Shown here one piece after another: positions 1 through 9,634 of a stretch of DNA of 64,000 nucleotides. Location: NCBI GenBank assembly GCA_003313425.1, contig NHZP01000028.1, positions 124,001 to 188,000 on the forward strand. Direction: 5' to 3'. A program made the translations under genes and the position numbers. This DNA is from Pseudopyrenochaeta lycopersici (Eukaryota > Ascomycota > Dothideomycetes > Pleosporales > Pseudopyrenochaetaceae). The notes under the pieces are model-generated. The model saw nothing but the letters and a program-made list of their open reading frames with translations, ran no database searches and was not told where the DNA came from. Numbering within the stretch: position 1 is the stretch's first letter; the number at the start of each line of letters is the position of its first letter.

Positions 1-883
1 GTACGCATCCTTTTCTAAGTCAATATCATTCCTGAAACTCAAATTCAACTTGAAATCTATCGCTGAAGAGGAAATTAATCCTCTAAGAGAAGCTGGCCGA
101 TTCTCTCCTTGTTTTCTTGCGAATTGGTACTCTCCCTTTACTATCCGCAGCGATAGCGAGGTGTCAGTCGTGATGAAACTTTTCTCCCATGAACGTTGCG
201 AGTTGTTCACTTTGTCTCGAAGGCAACAACGGGCAGAGGCTGGAAAGAATCTGCACTCATCCAGCCGGGATCTGGGCGCACATGCGCAGAATTTTGATCG
301 ACTGGCAAAGTCATCCAGTTGAGGACATTTGCTTAGGGTCAGCATTGGCACCCAGAACAGAACGGCAGCGTGTGACTACTGACAGCTGCTTACAGGATGT
401 AACGTCACCTACTGCGAAGCGAGACACACAGGGTAGCGAGACACTTTTACACTTAGAACTCAAAATTTTACTTCTTTGCAAAAGCCTCGGCATGTGCACG
501 CCGTAGTAAGACTATTTAGTATCTACTTATTCAGAATAACAGTTTGTAACGCAGATTGTCGCGGTGTTGCTAACGCCGTCGATCATTTCGTCGGCGCTAT
601 TCAAGCCCTGCCTATCTGTCTACCCCTGCTTCGAAGGTCCACAGATGGTTGGTTGATATTTCGGAGGGCAAGAAAGGGATGTGTGATCAAGAAGATTATA
701 TTCCCTAAGATTCATAGCGATTTGAAGCTTGGCATACACTTTCCGAGAGTTTCTCCGTGTTCGTAGAAGGGGCTGGACATTTTAGCCGTATTTTATGATG
801 CGTGAGCCCCATTATATAATCTGCTGTGCGCCACAGGCTATACCTAACCTAGATCAAGCCCTAAGAATACGGCAAATGACCGC
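1..883. other. No gene recognised
   Basis: Several short overlapping open frames exist here (the longest about 105 codons), but none resembles a known family, has a convincing start or shows codon structure. No repeat boundary is visible apart from the solo LTR that starts at 884. Confidence 0.5.
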
Positions 884-1021
884 TGTCGCACTTTTGAGTG
901 CTTAGGTGAGTGGTCTCATATTGTGAAAGATTGGTGTATTGTTCTTGGTTGCACCCTAGCCTGGCTATCTACAGGAACCGCACGGCAAGCTTAGTAATGC
1001 AGTCCATCCTGGCGTGCGACA
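884..1021. repeat. Solo LTR of a copia-type element, TSD ACCGC
   Basis: This 138-bp sequence begins TGTCGCAC and ends GTGCGACA, the same terminal motif as the LTRs of the intact copia element at 1103-6590. It also shares a stretch with their 3' half (GGCAAG, then a TAATGCAGT block, then TCCT). It is flanked on both sides by the 5-bp direct repeat ACCGC (879-883 and 1022-1026). A solo LTR normally arises when recombination between the two LTRs removes the interior. The sequence differs from the intact LTRs at many positions, so it belongs to a related but older or different subfamily. Confidence 0.8.
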
Positions 1022-1061
1022 ACCGCCTTACCACTGCTTGGCGTAATAATTCCCCATCTAC

Positions 1062-1102
1062 GGCTGCTGAGATTTGTCCCCCCGTTTTTGAGATTTGTCC
1101 CC
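1062..1102 (+). repeat. MULE left terminal inverted repeat, outer part
   Basis: This is the first 41 bp of the 68-bp left TIR, starting GGCTGCTGAGATTTGTC. The remaining 27 bp lie at 6596-6622, on the other side of the copia insertion. Confidence 0.88.
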
Positions 1103-1288
1103 TGTCGCACTGGACGTGCTAAAATGATGAGAAGTCAAAATAATTGATAATGAACAGCAGAGTTGTATTGTGTGTGTGTTGTTGTCTTAGTCTGGTGAAC
1201 CTGACCCCGCACGTCTTGAGATTATATGGCAAGATTACTAATGCAGTTCTTCCTCAGGTTCCCTGAGATGATGCCTTGGCCTGCGACA
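1103..1288 (-). repeat. Copia 3' LTR
   Basis: This 186-bp LTR starts TGTCGCACTGG and ends GGCCTGCGACA. It is base-for-base the same as 6405-6590. In element orientation it is the downstream (3') LTR. Confidence 0.95.
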
Positions 1289-1300
1289 CACCCCCCCAGA
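1289..1300 (-). promoter_or_regulatory. Copia polypurine tract
   Basis: In element orientation a purine-rich run (TCTGGGGGGGTG) lies immediately upstream of the 3' LTR and only a few bases after the gag-pol stop codon. This is the expected position of the plus-strand primer. Confidence 0.65.
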
Positions 1301-1302
1301 TT

Positions 1303-4300
1303 TCACTCTGTTTCAGATGAGATCTGAATAGCTTGGGGACTATCCTCTTCTGATGCATATCCTGGGTCAATCCGCGATGAGATATCAACCAGGCCTAATT
1401 GGCGTACAAAGTGAATATGTTTCTCTGTTGAGAGGGGTTTTGTGAAGCCATCCGAAGGCATATCCGTGGTTGGAACCCACTGGACTGCAACTTTGCCGTC
1501 TCTGTGAATCTGTCTGAGCCAGAAGTTGTGGATATCGACGTGTTTAAGTTTTGATGTCAGCTGTGGTCTCTCTTTCTGGATCAGGCCTACCGTTTGTTGA
1601 TTGTCACAGAGAATGCGAGGTTGGTTTTCAGGGTTGAACTCTATCTGCTCAAACAGTCTGTATAGACCTATTGTCTCCCTCGCCGTGTGTAATAGCGATA
1701 AGAGCTCTGCTTCAGTTGTTGAGGTGGTTACAGTCTTTTGTTTGGACGACTGCCACATAATAGGTCCACTGAACAACTTCATAAGATAGCCTTGGGTGGA
1801 TTTTCGAGTCTCTGGATCATCCGCGAACGATGCGTCGCTTGACAACTGTAGCACTTCATCATCGCCTGTCTCTACTTCTGTGGAGTGGTTCACAGAGCCC
1901 GAGAACTCGATGGCATAGTACTTTGTAGCCTGGAGATATGAGAGTACTCGATTTGCGCACCGCAAATGCTCTGGTGAAGGGTTTGTAGCGAACTGACTCA
2001 ATTGGCTGGCTGCAAAGGAGATATCCGGTCTTGATACTACTGCTGCATACAGTATTGAGCCTACCTTTTCCTGCATCTCTGTGATCTGTTGGATCGTAGC
2101 CTGACCTTCGAAAGGTTGAGGACGACATGACGAGATGAGAGGCGTAGTAGCCATTCTCAATGACTGATCTGTTCCAAATTTAGTACAGATTTTGTCGATG
2201 TATCCATCTTGACAAATCCAAAGCTTTTTAGCTCTGGTATCTCTCAGAATCCTGATATTGAGGAACGAGATTGCTTCGCTCAAATCCTTGATCCCGTACT
2301 TTTTGTTTACTGCTGTCTTGAATTGGTTAATCTGGTGAATACATTCTTGTCGTGCAATAACAAGAAGATCATCCACATAGAGAAACAAGATGAGTCCTGT
2401 TTCGTTGTTGATAAGTATGCATGGCTCATCTGGGCAATGATTAAACCCCAGACCCTTGAGGAATGATACAAGTTCATCGAACCATAGCTTTGGTGATTTA
2501 CGCAGCCCGTACAGCGCTTTGAGCAGTTTCCAAACCTTTCCTGGCGTTCCATACCCTGGTGGACAAGTAGTATAGATCTCGTCGTCCATATCTGCGTTGA
2601 CGAAGGCGTTCTTGAAGTCAATTTGATGACAGAGAAGCCCAAACGCACAGACGAGTGCCATAAGGATGCGGAAACTACGATATGCGCCGGTAGCTGCATA
2701 GATGTCATCGGTGATGTTGTGTTGGAGATCGCCTCTCACACATATTCGTGCTTTATTACGAATAAGGTACCCGGCGTCATTGAGTTTGTAAGTGAAAACC
2801 CATTTGAGTGGCAGCACTTGTTTGTGCTCTGGGTAATCGACTAGTTCAAAAGTTTTCTTCTCTTCGAGTGACTTGATCTCAGCGTCTGCAGCACGTCTGA
2901 ACCCTTCTTTCTCTGGATGCCGCTTTAGCTGATGCCAAAAGTCTGGCGGTGGCATCAAGTCCCTTCGGTGAGTACGGATTGACCGTGCCGATGCGAAGGT
3001 GTGGGCTATTTGTTGTCCCAGCTTGGCACGTTCAAGTCGTAATGCATGGGCTTGTCGACGTGCCTGCTTCTGCACCTGACATGCAGTGAGGTGTGACTGA
3101 ACTGAGTTTACTGTATGATAGCCCGCCCCTGTTCTTAGAAAGGCTTGTGTTGTTGTGCTTGGTTGACGCGATTCGAGGGACATTGGAGTTGGGTATAGCT
3201 GTGGTTGTAGCCTATCCGCGTGACTTTGTGTCCCGTTGGAAATTGTTTGTGTAGATTGAGATTGTGTTATAGGAAGGAACCATGACGGTACTTCATATTG
3301 GACTAAATCAGGATTGGAAACTGTTGCGTCTTGCATGACTGGAAGTGGTTCTGCATTAGTCTCATCCAAATCAATCTCGTTTATAATGATTGAGAGCGTG
3401 TGTACGGACTCGGGGAGGCTTGTGATGAGCTGTGGATCGTACATAACTTTCTCATCTATTTGCACATCCCGAGATCTAATAACACGATCTAAGTGTGGGA
3501 TCCAGACTTTGTAGACATTGGTTGCGTCTAGCCCGACAAGCCAGCCTTTGATGGCTTTCTCTTGTAGCTTGGCTCTCGCAGGACGGTCCCTTTTATTCTT
3601 GATAAGGACGTACGCTAGAGATCCGATGATTTTGAGATACGCAAGATTTAGTTTACGGCCATGGACCATCTCAAAAGGCGTTTGCCATCGTTTCCTCTGT
3701 ACTGGAATGCGATTGAGAAGTCGAGTAGCGTGCGCAACGAGGTACAGCCAGAGTTTGTGAGGTAGTCTGCTCTGTATACGAAGTTTGCGCGCGATGGCCA
3801 TGATCACCCCCCCAGAACGTTCAGCAGGACCGTTCTGATCTGGAGTGTCTGGTGGAGATGGGTTGAACGTGATGCCCTTCATAATTATGAGGTCCTTCCA
3901 CGTTTGGCCTAGGCCTCTCTCACCATCTGATTGGATGTATCGTGTGGTGAAGCCCCAGCTGTCATTTGTGAGCGCAAGGAACTCCTGCGTCACAGAAACT
4001 AGTTCTTCTTGAGTTTTGTTTGGGATGTTAAAGGAAATATGGTATGCCGAGTGGTCACAGTAGAAGTGGACAACCCATGCATCAAGATTGAATGCTTCCT
4101 CCATGTGAATGAGGTCCAGATGAACTTTCTCGAATGGATAAGTTCCTCTCCATATCGGAATTCGTGAAATCTGTTGATGAGCTTGTCCGAGTTGGCATTC
4201 AGGACAGAGATCTGAGGTCCGTTGAAAGTCGCGGGTGCCAAGTGCAACTCCTTCGACTGCTTGCGGCACGTGCTTGAGAGCCTCCTTCCTGATATGTCCC

Positions 4301-6156
4301 AATCTCGCATGCCAGACATCCATGGATGCTACAGCAATCTGAGGCGTCCGTGACCTCCTTGCTGTGGCGAAAGCTTTTGCTGCTTCTGCATGAGTCTTTG
4401 CTTTGAAGACGGCATGTTCGATATGTGGTTCAACCACTCGAAATGCGCCGTGTTTCGTTGCTTTGAATGCATTCGACCCGTCTGAGTACTCCATCCAGCA
4501 TGTTCTCGTGTTAAAGAAAAGCCCTTGCTTCTCAAGAGAATCCATGTTGATGAGATTCCAATGGAAACCGGGTACATAGGCCACATTCTCGAGTTGAATG
4601 AGACTAGGGCCTGACGGAGTGTCGACGTGGACTGTGACATTTCCTATCCCTTCAATATGCGTGTCTGTGTCACCGAACCGTATGGTTTCGTCGTGCAATG
4701 GTTTATACGCGGCGAAACGAGATAGGTCATTACAGACATGTGTATCCGCACAATTATCGAGTCGGAAATAGTCGTCATACTCGTCTTTTGCGGCTGTGCT
4801 GTACGCAAACCTTGATGTGGCAAACGATGCCCTTGACCCGGTCATTGCAGAGGTTGAGGTTAAGGCGACGTTCTCCCCTGTTTCCTTTTCAGGTTGATTT
4901 TTAGAGGTATCAGCTGGCCAGAACTTTGGTAAGGCAATCCTATTTCTGAGGAAGTTCCTCTCGATCTTCGTTCGGAGACGCTTGCTTCCTTTAATTGCCC
5001 TGATGACTTTAGACTGGACTTGAACAATTGGTGTCCAGGCCGATGGTGCACATAATGGATTGAGATATCGACAGTCTGCGTACTTATGGGGTAACCCACA
5101 AACGCAGTCGCGAAGAGTTGTAGGTGAATTGGTTACTGTTGGAGTAGAGTCGTCCCTTTGCCTTTTCCGCCTCGGCTGTAAATCTCCATCGTCCGAAGAG
5201 TCTAAATCATGACCGTGCTTTCTGCCTTGAAGGGTGGCGTGTGCAGCTCGCCCTCTCGCAGTCTTTTCGCTTGGCGGTGCCATGGTCCTAAACTGCTTAA
5301 TACAGAAGCTTATCGTGATTCTCTTGTCGGAAAGAGTCGGATTTAGCCTACGGTAGGACCGGAGGGTCTTGTTGATTTTGTTCTGTGCCTTCTGTACGAT
5401 TGTGATATCGGCATCGTCGCCGGTCTCATCTGAGCTAGAATCACTTAGGTTGTCAATTGCCACAGATCCGGTGCTGGAATGGTTTGGATTGATCTCATTG
5501 AGAGCAGTGATAAATGCCCTAGAGATTATTGCCATTGCCTCTGCGGTCTCTTTGATAAGTGATGTGTCTCTTTCGACTTGTGCTTCTTTAGACTTCATGT
5601 AGTTATAGAACGGAGGATTGATGTCGCGAGAGGCTTCAATGAAGGCATCGCATATCTGCGACTCGCTCAGATTCTCGATCTTATACCGCTTCGCGTTGTT
5701 AACGAGAGCAGGCCATCGACTGAGCCACTTGTCGAGACTGGTGTTGCCATGACCCTTCTTAAGCTTCTCAAACTCGGCTCTGACGTTCTGTTTCTGGTCT
5801 TTTGCGGTCGGCTGAATGCTCTCAGCTAGCGCAATGAGTTTGCCTCGGACAGTGTGGATGCCGAGGTAGTGTTGTTTGAACTCCTGGCAGACGGTGATGT
5901 CAATGCGCTCAGAGACCTTATCATACTTCTTCCTCTCACTATCATAGATAGCTTGAAGGCTGTGGTACTTCTGGATCGTGTCTTTGCTTGCTGAGTCTGG
6001 TGGTTTGGTGACAGTGAAGACCAAGTTTTCAATGCCTTCAGGGTCGCAGTAGTTCCAGACATCGTTTCGTACAGCAAGGTCCTCAATCGAGTTGATCCAG
6101 TCAGTCCAGTCGTTGCGTAAGTTAAGCATTGGAAGATTGTGATCCTTTATCGACAT
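1303..6156 (-). CDS. Ty1/copia gag-pol polyprotein
   Basis: This is a single 1617-aa frame for the retrotransposon polyprotein. The N-terminal 350 residues are Gag-like, with a short Cys-rich motif near residue 351 (CVCGLPHKYADC). The aspartic protease site is near 467 and reads LDNCADTHVC, so the usual D-S/T-G core is D-N-C. A pre-integrase motif (WHARLGH) lies near 615. The integrase carries D681, D744 and E779. The reverse transcriptase has its YVDD box near residue 1260. The C-terminal RNase H has SSDASFADD and STTEAELLSL. Domain order protease-integrase-RT-RNase H is diagnostic of the copia superfamily. The ATG lies 248 bp inside the 5' LTR and the stop abuts the purine tract. No frameshift or internal stop is present, so the copy could be active. 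Confidence 0.95.
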   Translation of the reverse strand: MSIKDHNLPMLNLRNDWTDWINSIEDLAVRNDVWNYCDPEGIENLVFTVTKPPDSASKDTIQKYHSLQAIYDSERKKYDKVSERIDITVCQEFKQHYLGIHTVRGKLIALAESIQPTAKDQKQNVRAEFEKLKKGHGNTSLDKWLSRWPALVNNAKRYKIENLSESQICDAFIEASRDINPPFYNYMKSKEAQVERDTSLIKETAEAMAIISRAFITALNEINPNHSSTGSVAIDNLSDSSSDETGDDADITIVQKAQNKINKTLRSYRRLNPTLSDKRITISFCIKQFRTMAPPSEKTARGRAAHATLQGRKHGHDLDSSDDGDLQPRRKRQRDDSTPTVTNSPTTLRDCVCGLPHKYADCRYLNPLCAPSAWTPIVQVQSKVIRAIKGSKRLRTKIERNFLRNRIALPKFWPADTSKNQPEKETGENVALTSTSAMTGSRASFATSRFAYSTAAKDEYDDYFRLDNCADTHVCNDLSRFAAYKPLHDETIRFGDTDTHIEGIGNVTVHVDTPSGPSLIQLENVAYVPGFHWNLINMDSLEKQGLFFNTRTCWMEYSDGSNAFKATKHGAFRVVEPHIEHAVFKAKTHAEAAKAFATARRSRTPQIAVASMDVWHARLGHIRKEALKHVPQAVEGVALGTRDFQRTSDLCPECQLGQAHQQISRIPIWRGTYPFEKVHLDLIHMEEAFNLDAWVVHFYCDHSAYHISFNIPNKTQEELVSVTQEFLALTNDSWGFTTRYIQSDGERGLGQTWKDLIIMKGITFNPSPPDTPDQNGPAERSGGVIMAIARKLRIQSRLPHKLWLYLVAHATRLLNRIPVQRKRWQTPFEMVHGRKLNLAYLKIIGSLAYVLIKNKRDRPARAKLQEKAIKGWLVGLDATNVYKVWIPHLDRVIRSRDVQIDEKVMYDPQLITSLPESVHTLSIIINEIDLDETNAEPLPVMQDATVSNPDLVQYEVPSWFLPITQSQSTQTISNGTQSHADRLQPQLYPTPMSLESRQPSTTTQAFLRTGAGYHTVNSVQSHLTACQVQKQARRQAHALRLERAKLGQQIAHTFASARSIRTHRRDLMPPPDFWHQLKRHPEKEGFRRAADAEIKSLEEKKTFELVDYPEHKQVLPLKWVFTYKLNDAGYLIRNKARICVRGDLQHNITDDIYAATGAYRSFRILMALVCAFGLLCHQIDFKNAFVNADMDDEIYTTCPPGYGTPGKVWKLLKALYGLRKSPKLWFDELVSFLKGLGFNHCPDEPCILINNETGLILFLYVDDLLVIARQECIHQINQFKTAVNKKYGIKDLSEAISFLNIRILRDTRAKKLWICQDGYIDKICTKFGTDQSLRMATTPLISSCRPQPFEGQATIQQITEMQEKVGSILYAAVVSRPDISFAASQLSQFATNPSPEHLRCANRVLSYLQATKYYAIEFSGSVNHSTEVETGDDEVLQLSSDASFADDPETRKSTQGYLMKLFSGPIMWQSSKQKTVTTSTTEAELLSLLHTARETIGLYRLFEQIEFNPENQPRILCDNQQTVGLIQKERPQLTSKLKHVDIHNFWLRQIHRDGKVAVQWVPTTDMPSDGFTKPLSTEKHIHFVRQLGLVDISSRIDPGYASEEDSPQAIQISSETE

Positions 6157-6391
6157 CTTGAAAAATTGTTGTGACGTCTTCTTTTATTGAAAAGGTGTGA
6201 ACTCAGCCAATTTCTGAGTCTTCATTTTTGAATGCGTTGCGGGGTTGTTGTATTGCTTTTTCGCAACCCCTCTTTTCCGCACAATCGGCCGAAAGTCGTG
6301 TCGGCTCTGTGAGGAGAATCATTTTCGTGAGAAATGTGTAACTGCGACGAATTTTGTCGCTGACGATGCTATGTAGCAGAGGAAGGGGCTA

Positions 6392-6404
6392 CCGGGCTCA
6401 TAAC
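6392..6404 (-). promoter_or_regulatory. Copia primer-binding site, initiator tRNA-Met anticodon-arm type
   Basis: Directly downstream of the 5' LTR the element reads GTTATGAGCCCGG. The plus strand here (CCGGGCTCATAAC) matches the anticodon arm of eukaryotic initiator tRNA-Met (GGGCUCAUAACCC). Drosophila copia also primes from an internal half of initiator tRNA-Met, so the same mechanism is inferred. Confidence 0.75.
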
Positions 6405-6590
6405 TGTCGCACTGGACGTGCTAAAATGATGAGAAGTCAAAATAATTGATAATGAACAGCAGAGTTGTATTGTGTGTGTGTTGTTGTCTTAGTCTGGTGA
6501 ACCTGACCCCGCACGTCTTGAGATTATATGGCAAGATTACTAATGCAGTTCTTCCTCAGGTTCCCTGAGATGATGCCTTGGCCTGCGACA
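6405..6590 (-). repeat. Copia 5' LTR
   Basis: This is the upstream LTR in element orientation and should carry the element promoter. It is identical to 1103-1288 and is followed on its right by the target duplication TCCCC. Confidence 0.95.
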
Positions 6591-6595
6591 TCCCC

Positions 6596-6622
6596 CCTTT
6601 GAGATTTGTCCCCCGCGCTAGT
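6596..6622 (+). repeat. MULE left terminal inverted repeat, inner part
   Basis: This is the last 27 bp of the left TIR, ending CGCGCTAGT, displaced by the copia insertion. Joined to 1062-1102 it is the exact reverse complement of 9363-9430. Confidence 0.88.
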
Positions 6623-6771
6623 GTTAGCGGAAATTATTCACTCAACCTAGCCTAGCGCGTAATCTATGAACGCGACACCGTCGGCACGAAAACAGCGCGT
6701 CTTCGTAGCACGCAGGATCATGCACAGGCGACTGTGGTATTAAGGTTATTATCAGTCGTCTATATTTCAGT

Positions 6772-9253
6772 ATGGAAGATATTACACCTCCTCCAGATCT
6801 TATTTACGACTCCTATGAAGAAGTATATGAAGCCCTCAAGACTCATGGCATGCAGCATGGCTACGGGTTTGTCCTTAAGCGGAGTAAACCTCACAATTCT
6901 AATGTTAAAACACGATATTACTATCACTGTGATCGATTCAGAAACTACCAGTCAAGCGCGAAGATACTGAGCACAAGCACACGGTCAACAGGATGTCCCT
7001 TTAAGCTTGTCATCTTCAAGGTAAAGCACAACGACCAGTGGAAGCTAGAGGTTCAGGACAAGCATCACAATCACCCTCGATCAATCAACCCTAGCGCGCA
7101 CAATGTTTATCGCAGGCGTACATCAGCACAGAAAGAAGTGATTGAGTCAATGACCCATGCTGGGGCGCGGCCAATGCAGATACTAGCCGCAATTCAAAGG
7201 GAAGACCAAGACACACTGGTCTCTGCAACCGATATCCGGGGCGAGAGGAAGGCAATTCGGGAGAAACACTTGAATGGGAGAAGTCCAATAGAGACATTGC
7301 TGGACGACTTATCTACGGCAGACTGGATATTCGCTGTCAAGAAGGACAATAATAACCATGTACAAAATCTCTTCTTCGCCCACCAGAAGCAGGTAGAGCT
7401 GCTTCTCGCCAACCCAGATGTACTCTTGATGGATTGCACCTACCGAACGAACAAGTATAAGCTCCCACCGTTGCACATGCTTGGCTGTACCAACCTACAG
7501 ACCTTCTTCTCTGCAGGCTTCTGCTTCCTCAGCAACGAGACGCAAGCAGACTACCACTGGGCAATCGCGAACTTCCTCCTCAAGACAGGGATACAACGAC
7601 CACGTGTATTTGTCAGCGATCAGGAGGAAGCATTGAAGACGGCAGCTCGCTCGCTACTCCCAGGAGTTCCTCAACTCTTGTGCGTGTGGCATATCAACAA
7701 GAACGTCCGGACGAAGGCCCAACAGACCTGGCGAGACGCCGACGGTAGGACGAAAGAGGAGAAGCAGAAGATCGCCGAACACAGGACTGCGTTCATGAAG
7801 CGTTGGACTCAGGTATGCCCGCCCCGGCAGCCGGAATACTTTGAACGAAGCGATTCTGTGAACAAATCACTCATAGAACTAACTAGAGCAGCTTGTCTAC
7901 GCAAAAAGACCACTGGAGTTCCAGTTCAAGTGGGACGAACTACTTAAAGACTACAACCACCAGCAAGAGCTCTGCAGATACCTGAGAGAGAATCAATACC
8001 TCACGCGCACCGAGTGGGCAGCGGCGTGGACTTCTCATCACCGACACTACAACACGATTACAAGCTCACCTGTTGAAGGAATGCACAAGGTCTTGAAGGA
8101 CTACCTCATGACCTCCCGAGGTGACTTGCTGCGCGTTGTGGAGAGGATTGGGCAAATGGTTAAGAGTCAATACAACAAATACAGGAAAGAAATAGCCGCT
8201 TCCAGGCATAGCGTCAAGTTCGGGCACAGACTAGAGTCGATGCCATTCCTGCCTCCCGGCATCCATGATGTCCTGACGCCACCGGCAATCGAGCGGATCA
8301 GGCAACAGGATCTACTGCGCCAGAAAGAGCAGAGACAGCGTCGCGGTGGACATCCTTGTTCAGGCCTTTTCGAGAAAACGAACGGTCTTCCATGTCGCCA
8401 TACGCTGCAAGAAGTGACGAGGGCTGGATCAACATTACGACTAAATCATCTCTACGATGACCATTGGCGCTATCAGCGCGAGCAAGGACCGTCTATGCAC
8501 TTGTCTCCAAGGCCACATCATTCTGTTCTGGAGCCGCTCACTGCGCAGACAAGAGGTGGACTAAGGAGAAACGAGGCATCAACTCGGCGAGATCCATCAG
8601 CTTTCGAACGACGCGTGCCGCCTTCTATTCCTCAATTCCAACCTCAACATCAACCCCATGGTCAAACCCTCGCTGAAGCTCTACGACAAGTGAATGCCTC
8701 TGTGACCCTGTCGATTCCTACATCTACAGCAAGTGCAAATCCTGTGACCACCTGTGTGTCTGTATCAATCCCTGCGCCCGCTCCTGTACCTACTCTTGCC
8801 TCCCCTCGTTCGTCTCCGCCTGTTGCTGTTGCTGTGTCCGTTACAGTGGCTTCACCTCCTGCCTGGCGTCCCCCGTCGTTGCAAGAGTTCCTAGCCGATA
8901 TCGAGAGTCGACGGTCTCAGCCCGTTCTATATGAATGCAACGACATGATCTCAGCGACCAACTTCTTAACAGAGACGGGGCAGGAAGATGACCCTGTAGA
9001 GTTGGTGGAAGCGCGGAATATGGCTCTCGCTACGGAAGGGCTTTTCGCTTCTTGTACTCCCACTATGGCCTGGAACTATCACTTTGGAGATATGGAAGCT
9101 TTCTATGCTGAGAGATTTGCGCAAGTTGATGCTCAGAATGCACTTATTAAGACTCATGATATTCCTCCACCGCGGCTTAAGCGTGCTGCAGCAGTGGCAG
9201 CTCCAGAGGCGTGGAAGGCTCTTGGCCCGCGTAAAAGACAACGACGTCAATAG
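6772..9253 (+). CDS. MULE (FAR1-type) transposase, two exons
   Basis: The transposase of the surrounding MULE catalyses cut-and-paste movement through its terminal repeats. Two long frames are joined by a predicted 79-bp intron at 7813-7891 (GTATGC start, CTAAC branch site, CAG end), giving exons 6772-7812 and 7892-9253 and an 800-aa protein. The N-terminus has a FAR1/WRKY-GCM1-like zinc-binding region (CPFKL, then HNHP). The MULE core shows the DDE triad as D221 (LLMDCTYRTNK), D283 (FVSDQEEAL) and E409 (SSPVEGMHK), plus a CVWHINKNV motif between the second Asp and the Glu. A SWIM-like knuckle (CSGLFEKTNGLPCRHTL) follows, then a Pro/Ser/Thr-rich tail. The ATG is the first in frame. The alternative to the intron is a frameshift, but the splice signals are strong and rejoin the conserved blocks exactly. 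Confidence 0.88.
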
Positions 9254-9362
9254 AAAATAAATTGTATCATATGAATAATCTAGCATTAGGATTCCTCTTA
9301 GACATCGAGAATTGGTGCACTTTGATTAGCCGTAATCTATTATTACATTGATTGGTTTTAAG

Positions 9363-9430
9363 ACTAGCGCGGGGGACAAATCTCAAAGGGGGGACAAATC
9401 TCAAAAACGGGGGGACAAATCTCAGCAGCC
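9363..9430 (-). repeat. MULE right terminal inverted repeat
   Basis: This uninterrupted 68-bp right TIR runs from ACTAGCGCGGGGG to CTCAGCAGCC. It carries three copies of GGGGACAAATCTC, the reverse complement of the motif in the left TIR. Repeated subterminal motifs of this kind are often transposase-binding sites, which is an inference here. Confidence 0.9.
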
Positions 9431-9634
9431 ACATTAGCGGCTATGTATCTTACTGTTTTGCATTAGCTAATTACACGTGCCTTGTGGCGCTGGAGAAAAG
9501 TGTTTGTTCAGTTTGTCTAGTTTGTCTAGTTTGTCCAGTCTGTAAATAGCAACGTGCCAAGTTTCCTTGTCTGCACTGGCACTGGCCCGCATCCCACTCC
9601 CTCTTCCCATCACCATCCGCACAGTGAGCTAAAC

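Larger units (their letters stand above)
1103..6590 (-). mobile_element. Intact Ty1/copia LTR retrotransposon
   Basis: This 5488-bp element reads on the minus strand. Its two 186-bp LTRs (1103-1288 and 6405-6590) look identical at every base, start TG and end CA, and are flanked by the 5-bp duplication TCCCC (1098-1102 and 6591-6595). The interior has one uninterrupted 1617-codon gag-pol frame, a primer-binding site next to the 5' LTR and a purine tract next to the 3' LTR. Identical LTRs, an open frame and a clean target duplication indicate a very recent insertion. It landed inside the left terminal repeat of the MULE. Confidence 0.96.
1062..9430 (+). mobile_element. Mutator-like (MULE) DNA transposon, interrupted by a copia element
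   Basis: The element is bounded by terminal inverted repeats of 68 bp that match at every base once the nested copia insertion (1103-6590 plus one 5-bp duplication) is removed. Without that insert the MULE is about 2.88 kb. Each terminal repeat contains three copies of the 13-mer GAGATTTGTCCCC. The only gene inside is a two-exon MULE transposase (6772-9253). The usual 8-11 bp target duplication is not recognisable in the flanks (1051-1061 against 9431-9441), so the outermost bases of the element remain slightly uncertain. The gene looks complete, so the copy may have been autonomous before its left end was split. Confidence 0.85.

Noticed and set aside
6392..6404. tRNA-Met-like sequence
   Set aside because: Only the anticodon arm matches; there is no cloverleaf, and the position beside the LTR makes it a primer-binding site.
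9431..9634. Search for terminal inverted repeats of the Fot1-type transposase at 9635-11479
   Set aside because: Comparison with sequence after 11479 gave only weak, scattered matches, so no element boundary is claimed.
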